A stretch of DNA of 64,000 nt, taken from NCBI RefSeq assembly GCF_003073045.1, contig NC_037592.1, positions 6,189,924-6,253,923 of the forward strand. Reading direction: 5' to 3'. The DNA is from Pomacea canaliculata. Its lineage: Eukaryota > Mollusca > Gastropoda > Architaenioglossa > Ampullariidae. Under the pieces are notes generated by a model. The model saw only the letters and a list, made by a program, of their open reading frames with translations. It was not told where the DNA came from and made no database searches. Position 1 is the first letter of the stretch, and each line of letters opens with the position of its first letter. Position numbers and translations under genes: made by a program. This document shows, in pieces, positions 8,713 to 20,400 of this stretch.

Positions 8713-11700
8713 CTAGTCACTGCTTAAGTTTTGGTCAACAAGTTGCATATAAGGTAGCCAAAGTTGTACAACTTTTTCTTCTTTCATTTCCAGGCGTGCA
8801 TTAAAAATTTCAATTTTATATCTATATTGCAGTATCTGAATGAATGGTTGCAATTGAGGTGTGGTTTTTTTGAATCTGCAAGAGTATATGTATAATTTAG
8901 CAAGTAGTAAGATTAAATCCAGTACATCATCTGTCTCAAAGTTATTACTGCATCCAAATAAAACCAGGTGTTCACTTAATATCATCCTTGTCATAATCCC
9001 ACATTTGTTTGACACATAATTTTGAAAGTTTTGCCAGAAATCTTGAACACATTTACATTTCCAAAAAATATGTTGAATGTTTTCTTTTTCACATCTACAA
9101 TAGTTACAAAAATCATCAATTTCTAGACCCATATTAAATAAAGCTATTTTTGTCCCCAATATTCTATGCAAGACTCTGATTTGGAGCCATTTTAATTTAA
9201 TATCTTTAATCTTGGCTACTTTCCTGAAGATAATGTGCCAATCTACATTTCTATTTAGTCTTGTATCCCATTTTGAGCAACAGTTTGGCACATGTGTATT
9301 AGTTACCATGTTATCATAGTACAGTCTTGCACCTTTCTGTACAGATTGAATTACACTAAGAGTTTTATTTGTATCATAGGCAAGCGGTGATGGATCAGTT
9401 GCATTCTCTCTGTCTTGATGCATATATTCCTTTATGGCATCTATGCAACCATTTAGAGAGACAAAATTAATGTTTACATCATATATCCTTTTAACATCTT
9501 GACATGATAGAAAATTACCTCTTTCATCCAGCAAGTGTTTAATTAAATATATCCCTTTGTCTACCCAACTTCTATACAGAAATGGTTTATTCCCAATCTT
9601 AATTTTATTGTTACAAAAAATAGGCTCTGATATAATCTCTTCAATATGTTTACACACAACACTTTCTCCAAATATCTCATACGCTTTTAAAACATCCGTC
9701 CAGAAACTATTTACAGTTACAAAAGAGCCAACTGCTGGGCCAAGTTTGTCTAGGTAATTTAACATTTTATGTGAGGACATAATAATCATTTTCCAACTAT
9801 GACTGGTTTTCTTTATGTTCCGCAACCATGTTAGTTTTAAGGCATTCATATAAGTTCTAACATCAGGTATGTCAATCCCCCCATTATATACTTTTTTAAT
9901 CGACACTTTTCTGCTAATTTTATCCTTTTTTCCACCCCACACAAACTGAAATATAGATTTTTGAATGTTGTTAACAATATGATCTGGGGGATTTGGCAGC
10001 AATAACCACAAGTGTGTTAACTTTGACAAGATTAAGGACTTGAGTATTGCTACTCTTCCTAATGGAGTTAACTGTCTTTTCAGCCAAATCTTGTACAATG
10101 TTCTAATTTCGACTAGCTTACTATCATAATTTAACTTTATACATGCTTTTAGATTATTAGTAAACCAAATACCAAGAATTTTGAACACTCCTGGGTTCCA
10201 CTGCATCTGTAAATGGGGTAAATACTTAGCTGTTGAATTTGCTTTGCTTCCCAGCCATATTGCACTTGATTTTTCAGTGTTCAGAACTAAACCAGATATT
10301 TTTTCGAACAATTTTAATGTATTCATTGATTCTTCAAAAGACTGTCTATCACCCTCTAAAGTCAATTCTGTGTCATCTGCATATTGTACAATTTTAGTTT
10401 CGCTATTTTGGATTTTTATACCTTTTATGTATGTATTTTTTCTAATCATAATAGCTAGAATTTCTACACATAAGATAAATATATAAGGCGAAATTGGGTC
10501 CCCCTGACGGCATCCTCTTCTAACATAGAACCATTCAGACAATGTGCCATTAACTGACACACTAGACTTGATATTTGTGTAGAAAGTGCTTATCCACTTA
10601 CAAAACTGTGAACTAAAACCAAAAAAATTCAAAACTTTCAGCATGAAGCTCCAGCTGATACTATCGAACGCTTTTTCAAAATCAAGACATACCAACAAAC
10701 CAGGTTCTTTATTTTTATCCAAATGTTCAATCAAATCGTATATCAGCCTAACATTATCCCTAAGTATCTCCCGCGGACAAAACCAGATTGGTCTTCATGA
10801 ATTAGGGATGATAAAACTTTTTTCATTCTGTTTGCAATGCATGTTGAGCCAATCTTATATACCACATTTAGTAAAGTAATTGGTCTCCAGTTTTAATTTG
10901 GTCTCTAGGTTTATCTACTTTGGGAATGCATATGATTACACCTTCTTTTGTGTAGAGGATAATTCACCCTTACTAAAACCTTCATTTAGAGATCTAACAA
11001 TGAAAGGTCCAAGTTGTTTCCAAAAGACCTTAAAAAATTCCACAGTGAATCCATCACTCCCTGGGCTTTTCCCATTACCCATATTTTTAACTGCCTGGCT
11101 CGCTTCTTCTAAAGTGATATTTCCATCCAACAAATTGAGTTCAAGTTGTGTAAGTTTTGGTATATCTTCTTGGATATTAGTAAAGCTAAAGTCCTGAACA
11201 GCTCTCTCTGCGTACAGGTTGGAAAAGAATTCTCGCACTTCTGCTCTTATTTCTTCAGTTTTTCTAATACTTTCCCCATTTTGCTTCTGTAATTTCCGAA
11301 TTTGCTTACTTACATAATTACGTTTTTCCAGTGAACAGAAATAATTACTTACTTTCTCTCCATCTGCTATCCACTTTGCCCTGGAGCGAATCAGTACACC
11401 CTCCATTCTTTTTTCTCTTAAACTAATGAGTTCACTTTTATTCTTTTCAAGTTCAAGGACTTCTTCTTCTTTTAACTTATCTTTGATCTCTAACCGTGTA
11501 ATTTCTTTTTCTAATATTTTTTCTTTATCATTATTTCTTTTCTTTTTCTTGCTAGAGTAGGTCATTGTTTTCATTCTAATTTTCATTAGCATAGTATCTA
11601 GAAATGTTTGATCAGACACTACAAACTGTATTTCCATTGGGTGAATATTTGCTAAATTCTCCCTGTCATATGGGAACACTGAGTACTCTTCTGTCACTTC

Positions 11701-12530
11701 TTTAATGACAGTGTTTATTTGGGTTAGATAGTCTTTGTCCTTCAGATGTGAAGAGTTTAGCTTCCATAGATTAAATCTCCTTTCCTCTTGTTCTGTAGCT
11801 AATGACAAAGTAATCAGTGAATGGTCCGTACGGTAGCCCGGAGTAATATTTGCATCCATGACCAAATTTGAGAGCAAGTCTGACATAAGGAAAAAATCTA
11901 ATCTACTCTGTTGGAATGGTCTTTTCCTACGCCAAGTATATCTTAGTGCTTCTGGGTTTAGTTCACGCCATATGTCTACTAGATCCATGTTTGTCATCAT
12001 CTTATCAACTTGTTCTTGCCCTTTAATATTATTTTTATGTTTGTAATTACGACAGTCAAGTTGAAAGTTCAAAACAATGTTCCAATCTCCTCCAATAACA
12101 ATATTTTCTACTCCTATCTGTTTAACATATTCTTCTAACTGAGAGTAGAATTTTGGGTCGTCTTTATTTGGCCCATAAACACTACCAATTAAAAACTCTT
12201 TCTCTAATGTTTTTATCACTGCCATCACATAATTTCCTCCATTATCTTTATAGACTTTTTTAATTGAAAATTCAAAGTTATTATTAAACAGAATTGCTAA
12301 CCCCCTGGAGGAAGAAGTAAATGATGCGAATATGCAGGAGTGCCCCATTCTGCGGCAATCATTTTTCCTGTTTATGTTCAAAATGTGTGTCCTGTAACAG
12401 GGTAGATTGAATAAGACTTATTCCGTAAATAATGAAACACATCTCTCCTTTTCGCATGTCCCCTAGTCCCTGACAATTCATTGATGCAAAAGTGAGTTGT
12501 AGTCTGTACTCATATTGAGTGAATAGAAAG
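8713..12530 (-). pseudogene. LINE ORF2: endonuclease/reverse transcriptase, broken
   Basis: On the minus strand an apurinic-endonuclease-like domain starts at S-M-N-C-Q-G-L-G-D (about 12459-12485) and shows I-G-G-D-W-N, S-R-L-D-F-F-L-M-S and T-D-H-S-L-I. A lysine/glutamate-rich linker follows. Reverse transcriptase begins at N-G-K-S-P-G-S-D-G-F (about 11020-11080) and shows L-D-F-E-K-A-F-D-S, G-C-R-Q-G-D-P-I-S-P and the catalytic Q-Y-A-D-D (10372-10383 for YADD). Near 9060-9130 is a C-x2-C ... H-x4-C knuckle, usual at the C-terminus of such proteins. The frame changes between about 12510 and 12381 and again between about 10936 and 10734; the two long open pieces are 12381-10936 and 10734-8713. 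With catalytic motifs present but the frame broken, it is a recently dead copy. Confidence 0.88.
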
Positions 12531-13481
12531 GTACACTTAGCAGCAGCTAAAACTAATAGGTACTTAAACCAATATAAGCTCCCTTTTTGTGCTTTTTGTT
12601 CTGCCTCTACTAACTGTTTCTGCAAACCTGCTCTAAAATTCATATTATGATTAGAAGGTGTAAAATAATACAGTAATCAGCAGTGGCTAAATATATTTAC
12701 CAAAAGTGACAGCATATAATGCAACAAGGATGAAATATGAATATTAGTGAGTAAACTTATAATAAAAAAGCATACCCATAAAGACATATGTGGGGCAAGC
12801 CCAGGCACGACAAAAAACCAGCTTGACAAGAACTCAGACAAAAAGCACAAAAAACATAGCAAAAAATATGAACAAAAAATAAACAAACAAGCACAATAAA
12901 CAGACAGTTCCTTATTATTGGTTGGCATATCTTATCATAGTCACCGTTAATTGCCATAGGCGTGATCATGTTTGCTGGCACTGGTGGTGGAAATTTCTAA
13001 ATATTGGAAGAATCTAATACAAATAGCTTCAGGTTTGAGTACATGCGTTTTTACAAATCATGTCTACAACATTGGTTGGACAAATTTTAACAATTAATCG
13101 TTATATGTGTCTGGGTGTGTGCATGCCTTCCCCAGTAGAATATTTCACAAGGAATAGCCACATTTTAACCATATATCATTGGAAGCAAGGAAAGGGAATC
13201 AGAGGAAATCTGAAGGCGTATCTCAAATAAGGGTGTGCACATTAATGTTGATGCACTTACCAGTAAGCTGGTGTTGAGAAATAGAATTGTTTTTTGCACA
13301 AGTAATATCCTTTATATACACACTTGCTCATTCCCCTGCACACCTCAGTCACTTCATTCACGGTTTGTTGATCTGGTTGGGGCGAACCTGCCTCCGCGGC
13401 TGATGTAGGTGTATTGGGGTAGAATGGCTGGATCTTGAGAGCTGAGAGGGAGGTGTTGACAGTCCCCGCTGAGCTTTTTCT

Positions 13482-13874
13482 TTATGGGTCGGCTGCTGAT
13501 GAATTTGCGGCCGGTGAACATGCTGCCTCTGAAGGGTATCCTGAGGAAAGCGTTGCGGGTTGCCCTCGCTCCTCCACTTGCTTACACAAAACTTCTGTAA
13601 CTCTTTGTAACTTCCCCAGTCGGTCTGCTATTTCACTGTTTGTAATGTTGGCAGCGGGGAAAACTTGGGTCAGGAGGGTTTGTCGGTCACTCGACTGAGA
13701 TCGACATGTTTGACTGACACTGTTTGCCCTCTCTCGTTGTCTTCTCTCTCTTCCTTCGAATTCTCCAGTTTTCTGAGCAGACGTGTTCACAATACTTTCG
13801 TTAGGGCTGGTTACCTGTTTTCTTTTTTTATCATCGTTTATCTTTTTGGACCCATTAGTCTTTCGTACAAACAA
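13482..13874 (-). pseudogene. Possible LINE ORF1 N-terminal part
   Basis: A 130-residue open frame on the minus strand inside the LINE, upstream of ORF2. It is rich in K, R, S and E, with a short amphipathic stretch (E-I-A-D-R-L-G-K-L-Q-R-V-T-E-V-L) that could form a coiled coil, as ORF1 proteins of L1-type elements often do. No RRM or zinc knuckle is visible. The assignment rests mainly on position. Confidence 0.45.
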
Positions 13875-14182
13875 ATAATTTTAAACCACAGGAGTAAGAA
13901 ACCCCACAGGGTAACCCCACACTGCTCTGCAGCGCTCTACTGAGGTGATCACAATTCGCCGCCAATTTCACTGTCTTCACCAGCTTCTACTTTTTTTTTA
14001 CAATAATTTCACTGAAACAATATTATCCATGGGATTTTCTTAGACACAATCTACAGACTTGTATCCCAGATGTGCTGATCCACCAACACAGGCCATAAGA
14101 AGATTTTGTTTAGGTAAATAAATGCATTCTTTTACACCGAGGTACAGACGCGTCCTACCTCGACCATGATCATCGCTCACCC

Positions 14183-14199
14183 CCAGAAGTGTAGTATTT
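14183..14199. repeat. Target-site duplication, right copy (LINE 5' side)
   Basis: Identical to 8090-8106 over 17 bases; it fixes the 5' end of the minus-strand LINE at 14182. Confidence 0.88.
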
Positions 14200-14654
14200 G
14201 TATTTCTTTTGTATAATCACATTCCTCTTGTCTCTAGTCTACGACTGTCCAACCTAAACGCACAATCATGGTCCATTTGCGTACTGATCACCTTCTTCTA
14301 AGACGATGAATTGGGTAAGTAGACTGAGATAAACTTAAAATAGGGTAGGGTATGATGGGATGGAGGAAAAATTTGTGTAGATTGTCAAAAAAAAAGAAGA
14401 TAAACTAAAAATGATGTTTGTCCCATAGCTGATGTTCGTAGGGGAGCTGTCTCATGGAGCGCAGCAGATGTGGACTCGTTCCAGCGAGTCTGGTCATCTA
14501 CCCGCGTGAGAAGGTCCTCCAGTGAACAGCCTGTTCACATCTTCATGTTAGTCACCAGTCTGATTTCCACACAGTTGACCGCCTTCAACGTCGCCTTACG
14601 GGACTGTGTGACACGACATCATGTCGGACGACATGACTGAGCCTCAATCTCCTA

Positions 14655-14755
14655 GCGGAGATGATCACAGCTGGCGAGGAGGAGCTACAAAAGGCTTTTA
14701 CCACCCTGTGCAGAAACATCTGGATGACCAAGCAGTGACTACGGGGAAAACTGAT
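14655..14755 (+). mobile_element. Short non-LTR reverse-transcriptase relic
   Basis: The + strand encodes E-M-I-T-A-G-E-E-E-L-Q-K-A-F, then T-L-C-R-N-I-W-M-T-K-Q, which matches the pattern 'IPAEMIKAGG..L...L..L...IW' found in the N-terminal part of RTE/CR1-type reverse transcriptases. A stop follows directly and no further RT motif is seen, so this is a very short remnant. Confidence 0.45.
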
Positions 14756-15574
14756 GTACAAGCCACTGAATCAAACTTTCTTTTTTAATACCGTTCCACT
14801 AGCACCTATTGTTGAATCCCCATTGCTGCTACCATCAGAGACTAGTGCTGTCTCCTCTGTACTGCAGGAGGCACAACCAATCTAAGTGTTGATCGTTAGC
14901 CACTTTTCAGCACACAGACAACATGTCTAAATTAACATGACAATCTTAATATTAATTAAAAAGAAAATTTTGTTTCTTACACATTTCAGAGGTTTCTCTT
15001 CCGTACTCGAGAACTGTTAGACTGCGGCAAATACCAACAGGGAGCCAACTCGCCTATCGATGCCCAAAGTTGTGTAGACAGTCTTCCTTTAGAGAGTAAG
15101 AAAAAGGGGAAGACATGGTTGACTGAATGTTTCTGATAAAAACGTCCCTTACAGTTTTAAATTTTAAATTATATATATATTCAACCCAAAATTCGAAAAC
15201 TAAGAAAAAATTTATTTACCCTTATGAACTTATTTCAATTAAAAACGTTTTTAAATACTTATTTTCTGTAAACTTTTTTGTTTTGCTTTGTTTGTGTTGT
15301 TGTTTTCTTTGCCGTTGCTGTTATGATTTTTGTCAATTTTAATCACAACTTCTCCGGGTGCTTATAACTCTTGTGTCTTTTTCTTTCTGTTGTGTTTCAC
15401 CCATCCGTGTTCTCTTTGTCTCTTGTCAGAGGATGGAGTGTTATCGCAGTGTGACGGTTGCTAATCCACTGTCCGGCTGTCTGACCGCTTGTGGCATCCT
15501 TGTATTTTTACACGCTCTCTACATAACAGGGTTATAGAGTTTTTTCGTTTTGTGACTTTATTTTCTTCTTATAC

Positions 15575-15638
15575 ACCGAAATAGGGGAGATAGTCTGCCA
15601 GTCCTAGATCAGCAGTTACCTATCTCCCCTACTTCGGT
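15575..15638. repeat. Inverted repeat/hairpin, 19-bp arms
   Basis: Arms 15575-15593 and 15620-15638 are reverse complements with one mismatch (core TAGGGGAGATAG against CTATCTCCCCTA), around a 26-base loop that itself has CTGC/GCAG pairing. No ORF crosses it. It could be a small foldback element or a structured transcript. Confidence 0.7.
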
Positions 15639-17093
15639 TTACAAAATTAAAAATAAATTATTTTTCTACTTTTGGACAGTTGGAATTGATTTAATACTGT
15701 ATTGAAACATAAATGAGTAATGATTAAGACTTTAGGCCTATAGAAAGATAGTAAACGAATTTTTTTTTTTTACAAAATTCGACCCAACACATACTGTACA
15801 TACAAACATAATGAGTGAAATGAAAGTGTGTAAAAATAGTTCTTGTGATGTTTGTATAGAAGCTAATCTCATAATCTTTAACAAAGTAAGATTAATTTTG
15901 AAAACGAATATATTGCTCTATACACACCACTCCAACATTTTACAAGAAGCGCGATTTATGTAGAAGTCTGTATTTTTACTACCCTTTCAGCCAGTAACGA
16001 AGCAAGTATGGACCTGCGTGCACTGACATGTACAAATGTACACACACACTAAACTGTCACAACATGCAAGTTTAGTAAACAGTCAAATAAACATTGTGCG
16101 AGAGCTGTGTATAAAGACTTTGAACTCCTGTGGACTACAAAAATAATTCTGTTGCATGCGCTGACTTCACTTGGCAATGTTCCCGAGTCATATTCAACAT
16201 ACATTCAATGGTAGTGTCCACCTGTGTGTTCAGATCATGAGACTCGTCCCCAGCAAGCACCTGTCTTCTCGTCCTCTTACAGATGTCTGCAATCTTCTGG
16301 TAACCGAACATTTCGCTGTTCGTTGTTGTCTAGCAAATCTTAGGTTGCAGTAATCATTATTTTTATGTCTATTCAGCATTAGGTTTATCTTTTTCCTGTA
16401 ATGGTTTGTTTATTTTGAGAATAATGTAAAATACTTTACTGACTTAGGCTGAACGTTTACCATCTGTCAGAGATTCGCCAGCGTTACTGTGCAGTATTTG
16501 AGATTTTAAGTGTGTATATATAACTTCCTAAAGATCCCACATTTGTAAATTTTTCACTCGCTACTACAAACCTGACAAAGCTTTATATTTTTCACTATTT
16601 TATGTCGTCTGTAGTATATTTTTTCCGGTAAATTACTTTTTTTTTTTTTGTTTAAGTCCGCGCGTGTTCATGTGTGTGTGTGTGCATATAAAGAAAGAGA
16701 GATTACAATTTTCCCACAAAAATTCAAACCTGCTGTGTGCTATGTGGTGTCTTATAGGCTGTCAGGCTTATCTACTTTCGGTTGTGTAAGCCCATTCAGA
16801 TATTACGCTAGCCAAACAGAAGACGCCGTTGTGTGTGACTGTGGTCTTATGACAAAGTTTGTCTGGGTTTGTTTGGTGTTGTGTTGGTGGTTGCTACTGG
16901 AATCGCTAACCCAGTTGGGAATGAGTAATCTCTCTGCAGAGGTGTCCTTACGTGTTGTTGATACTCAATGACTTGCTGCTTTGTTGTTTTCAAGTCTCAG
17001 AGTAGCACCTACATATCTTTTGATCCTAACTACTGCACGTGAAATTACTCTACAGTGCTGGACCATGTCAAAAACCTCTTTTTCTCCAATTTC

Positions 17094-17095
17094 AG
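17094..17095 (+). other. Candidate 3' splice site, leader of copy 2
   Basis: A pyrimidine-rich tract ending TTTCAG lies about 130 nt before the copy 2 ATG. By analogy with copies 4 and 5 it would close a 5'-UTR intron; no matching donor was identified. Confidence 0.4.
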
Positions 17096-17157
17096 GGATA
17101 CGAAGACCTTAGCATACATTAGCACGGGCATTCTGCTATCATGAAAACAAAAGGTCA

Positions 17158-17424
17158 ATGCTGAGAGCCCGTCCACTGAGATGGTGGTTGATGTCGCATA
17201 CATTAGCCGAGTGTTTTAGACATGGAGCAGCTACGAGAGACAGCAATGAAAGAAGCAGTCTGTTCAGGGAACTGGACCCTCGTCAAAGAATTGTTGTGCA
17301 GAGAAGATGTGACAGATCGCGAGATTCAAGAATCGCTTGTTCTACACAAACTAGCTTCCAGGACCGACATCAGCTTGTCACTGGTCCAAGAAATTGTGGA
17401 AAACGCTTGCTTACGTCACGTTGA
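17158..17424 (+). other. Upstream ATG frame overlapping the copy 2 start
   Basis: If transcription includes this region, an ATG at 17158 opens an 88-codon frame, out of phase with copy 2 and running past its ATG at 17222; another short frame (17141-17164) precedes it. The peptide has no recognisable domain. It matters only as a possible brake on translation, or as a hint that the transcript starts further downstream. Confidence 0.3.
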
Positions 17425-20400
17425 TCTTCACCTGACCGACGACAACGGTGACACTGCTGTCATGGCGGCAGCAAGGTGTGGTAACTGGGAGATTGTGAGG
17501 TTACTGATGTCTAGGAAGGCAGCCCTACCTGACAACACAGATCACGTGATCGTCTTCCTGCGTACTCTCAGTTGTAGTGAAAACATCAGGGACAGCTACA
17601 TGTTAACTGCGGATATTTTGCGATATTCATGGAACATTCTTAAGCGAAAAACATCTGATGGAGGTGGAAGAACTATACGCACTATGTTGATTCACCTTGC
17701 TGCAAAGGTCAGCTGCTGGTGGCTCGTTCGTGATTTAGCTACTGCTGATCTTGACCTTAACACTCTACACGAAGATGGCTATGGAGTTTTGCACTGGCTT
17801 GCTAGGAATTATATCCATTCGGATGTTTCTCTTTTGCAGAAATTGCTTGACAGTGGCGCAGACATTAATTTCCCAAACAGCCACGGAGACACGGCCTTAA
17901 ATGTTGCTGCCAAAAATAACAATTGGGAAATGTTTACGTCTTTGTTGCTACTAAATGCAAACACTGCCATTTGCAACAAGGAAAAGCAAACTGTTTTTCC
18001 ACATCTTAGCTTTTTCGACTTCTTCAACAAAAGAGCACAGGAAACATTTTAGTTCTGTTTATAAACTACTGAAGACTAGATGTCAAAATATAAGCATGCA
18101 AGACGCCAGAGGAAACACAGCTTTACACTTAGCAATTCAATCAGGAAACATTACTTGTGCTAACAAATTAATTAGCTTTGGTTCTCGTTCCGACTTGCTT
18201 GATACAAATGGTCGGACTGTTCTACACTTAATGGCGACGTACACACACTTGAAATACTCGTCTCGATTTTTGAAACAAGTTATAAAAAACGGGGCTAAAC
18301 TAGAAACTAAAGATTTCGAAGAAAATACTGCTGCACAAGTAGCCGTGAAATGTAAGAACTGGAGCTACGTGAAACAGTTAAAGGATGAAGGGGCTGATTT
18401 TGACTTTGTGAACTCTGACAATCAAAGGAGTATGGCCTGTGACTGGGTGGCTTCAGGGGAAATGCCACAAGATGTTCTCAGCGTCTTCTCTCCCCGTGAA
18501 AGCAATAGGATTTCATCATTCAGTAGCTTCATTTCGTCTGATCCCAACCCGTTAGATGAAGCTGTTGAGAACAAAAATTGGGAATATGTTAAACAACGGG
18601 TTAAAAAAAACATAAGGATTATTAACAATCCTGACAAAAATGGCTACACTTTACTACATAAAATTGCACAAGTGAGGGCAGACAAAAGCTTGGAAAATGT
18701 TCTTTGTTTTCTACTTAATAGAAGTGCAGATGTCACTGTTAGGACTCCAAACGGTGAAAGTCTTTTACATCTGGCAGCCAGACACGAGAACTGGCTTGTC
18801 GTAAAGATTGTACTGGAAAACAGACATAAGATCAAAACAAACGGTTCTGCTGACTATCTTGGCATAAATATCCCTGACAGTCAAGGATTGAATATTCTTC
18901 ATAGACTCGCACAAACCAATCAAAGAAATTACAGATATCTTCCGAACAAAGGGAGGGAAGACGAATTGACGCTCCTTGTTCCCACACTTCTCCAGTATGT
19001 CACAGATGTATCAGTTCCAAGTGAAGCTGGTGACACTGCCATCCACTTGGCGGCTAAAAGTGGAAACTGGAAAATGGTTCAAACAATAGCGAGTATATAT
19101 GCGCAACAAAGAAAACCTTTAAGCGAGCTTGATAGAGAGGGATTCAACATACTTCACAGACTTACAAAATTCAAAGTCACACACAAGAAAAAGGTTCAGA
19201 TTTTGAAGGTCTTATTCCAAGCAGGTTTAAATCTCGATTGTAAGTGTAAACATGGCGAAACAGCTCTACAGATGGCTGTAAAGCAAGAACAGTGGAAGTT
19301 TGCTAGAGCTCTGGTCACCCTTGGGGCAGATGTTCATGAACGAGATCCGGGAGGACGTCACATCCTTCAAATGATCGCTACACAAAATATCAGTGATGAT
19401 CAGATTGATGGCTGCATTTCATTCATAACTCTTCTCAATCAATCAGATGTAGACTTTAATGTAAGGTGTCCGAACGGGGACTCATTCTTTCAGTTAGCTG
19501 CCCGTCACGGCAACTGGCAGATATTGGAGAAGGTGGTTGTTCATGTAACCCTCGATATAAAAGACGTCGATACAAAAGACGATGAAGGATTTACAGTTCT
19601 TCAAAGGCTGGCCAGTAGTGAAAGTGCCTACCATATTCATCTTCTTCAATTTCTTTTGGAGAAAGGAGCCAGATGTGACACGCTGAATTTTAGGGGGGAT
19701 AGCGCCATGCACTTGGCTGCAGAGAAAAATAACTGGTATATAATTGAACAGTTGCTTGCAAGTGAGACTAAGCCCCATTCAGATCCGACCACTGCTGAAA
19801 CGGATTGTCAAATCGGTGATACAAGTGCCTGTAAACACATATTACACACCACAGACACAGATGGGGCAGGAAGGGCACATTTCGATATAGACCTAAAAGA
19901 TCATTCTGGAAACACAGTTTTATATCTGAGCGCCAAGAAAGGGAAATGGGATTTGGTTCATAAGTTGCTGATGCTTGGCTCAGATGCCACGTTAACTGAT
20001 GACAAAGGCCACACGGTCATGTACTGGCTAGCGGCTGAAGACCATGCGACGATTGCAAATGACAGACAGAGGAAGAAAGTTCTACAATGCTTGAAAATCT
20101 CAAGTGTAGCCCTGGATGAAAAAGATGACTTCGGGGACACATTGATACAAGTTGCTGCCAGAAACAAAAATTTAGATATCGTGAATATACTTCTTGATGC
20201 CGTGGAGGACATCAACATGATTGACAGTAGTGGCTTTACTATTCTGCACAGAGCCGTGCTGTGTAACCCATCGGTGTCTTTGCACATCGTAAAGACCTTA
20301 ATTGACAAAGAGGTGGACATAGAATGTCGCTGTCCAGATGGCAATACCGCCCTGCATCTGGCTGCTAATAGCAGGAACTGGACTGTCGTGCAAATGTTGC

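Larger units (their letters stand above)
8107..14182 (-). mobile_element. L1/Tx1-like non-LTR retrotransposon (LINE), near full length
   Basis: About 6.1 kb bounded by perfect 17-bp target-site duplications. Read on the minus strand it has a 5' region with a possible ORF1 (13874-13482), an ORF2 with apurinic-type endonuclease, reverse transcriptase and C-terminal CCHC knuckle (about 12530-8713), a 3' UTR, a first poly-A (8279-8299), about 147 bp of extra sequence and a second poly-A (8107-8131). Long target-site duplications, the poly-A tail and the endonuclease/RT style (S-M-N-C-Q-G-L-G-D start, G-C-R-Q-G-D-P-I-S-P in RT) favour the L1/Tx1 group. ORF2 has about three frame breaks, so this copy is inactive. 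Perfect duplications and mostly open frames suggest a fairly young insertion. Confidence 0.88.
14200..17093. other. Intergenic spacer, LINE to copy 2
   Basis: No host gene is recognised. It holds a short RT-like fragment (14655-14755), a stable hairpin (15575-15638) and a short GT run near 16672-16684. The rest is AT-rich without visible structure. Promoter and leader of copy 2 probably lie toward its right end. Confidence 0.5.
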
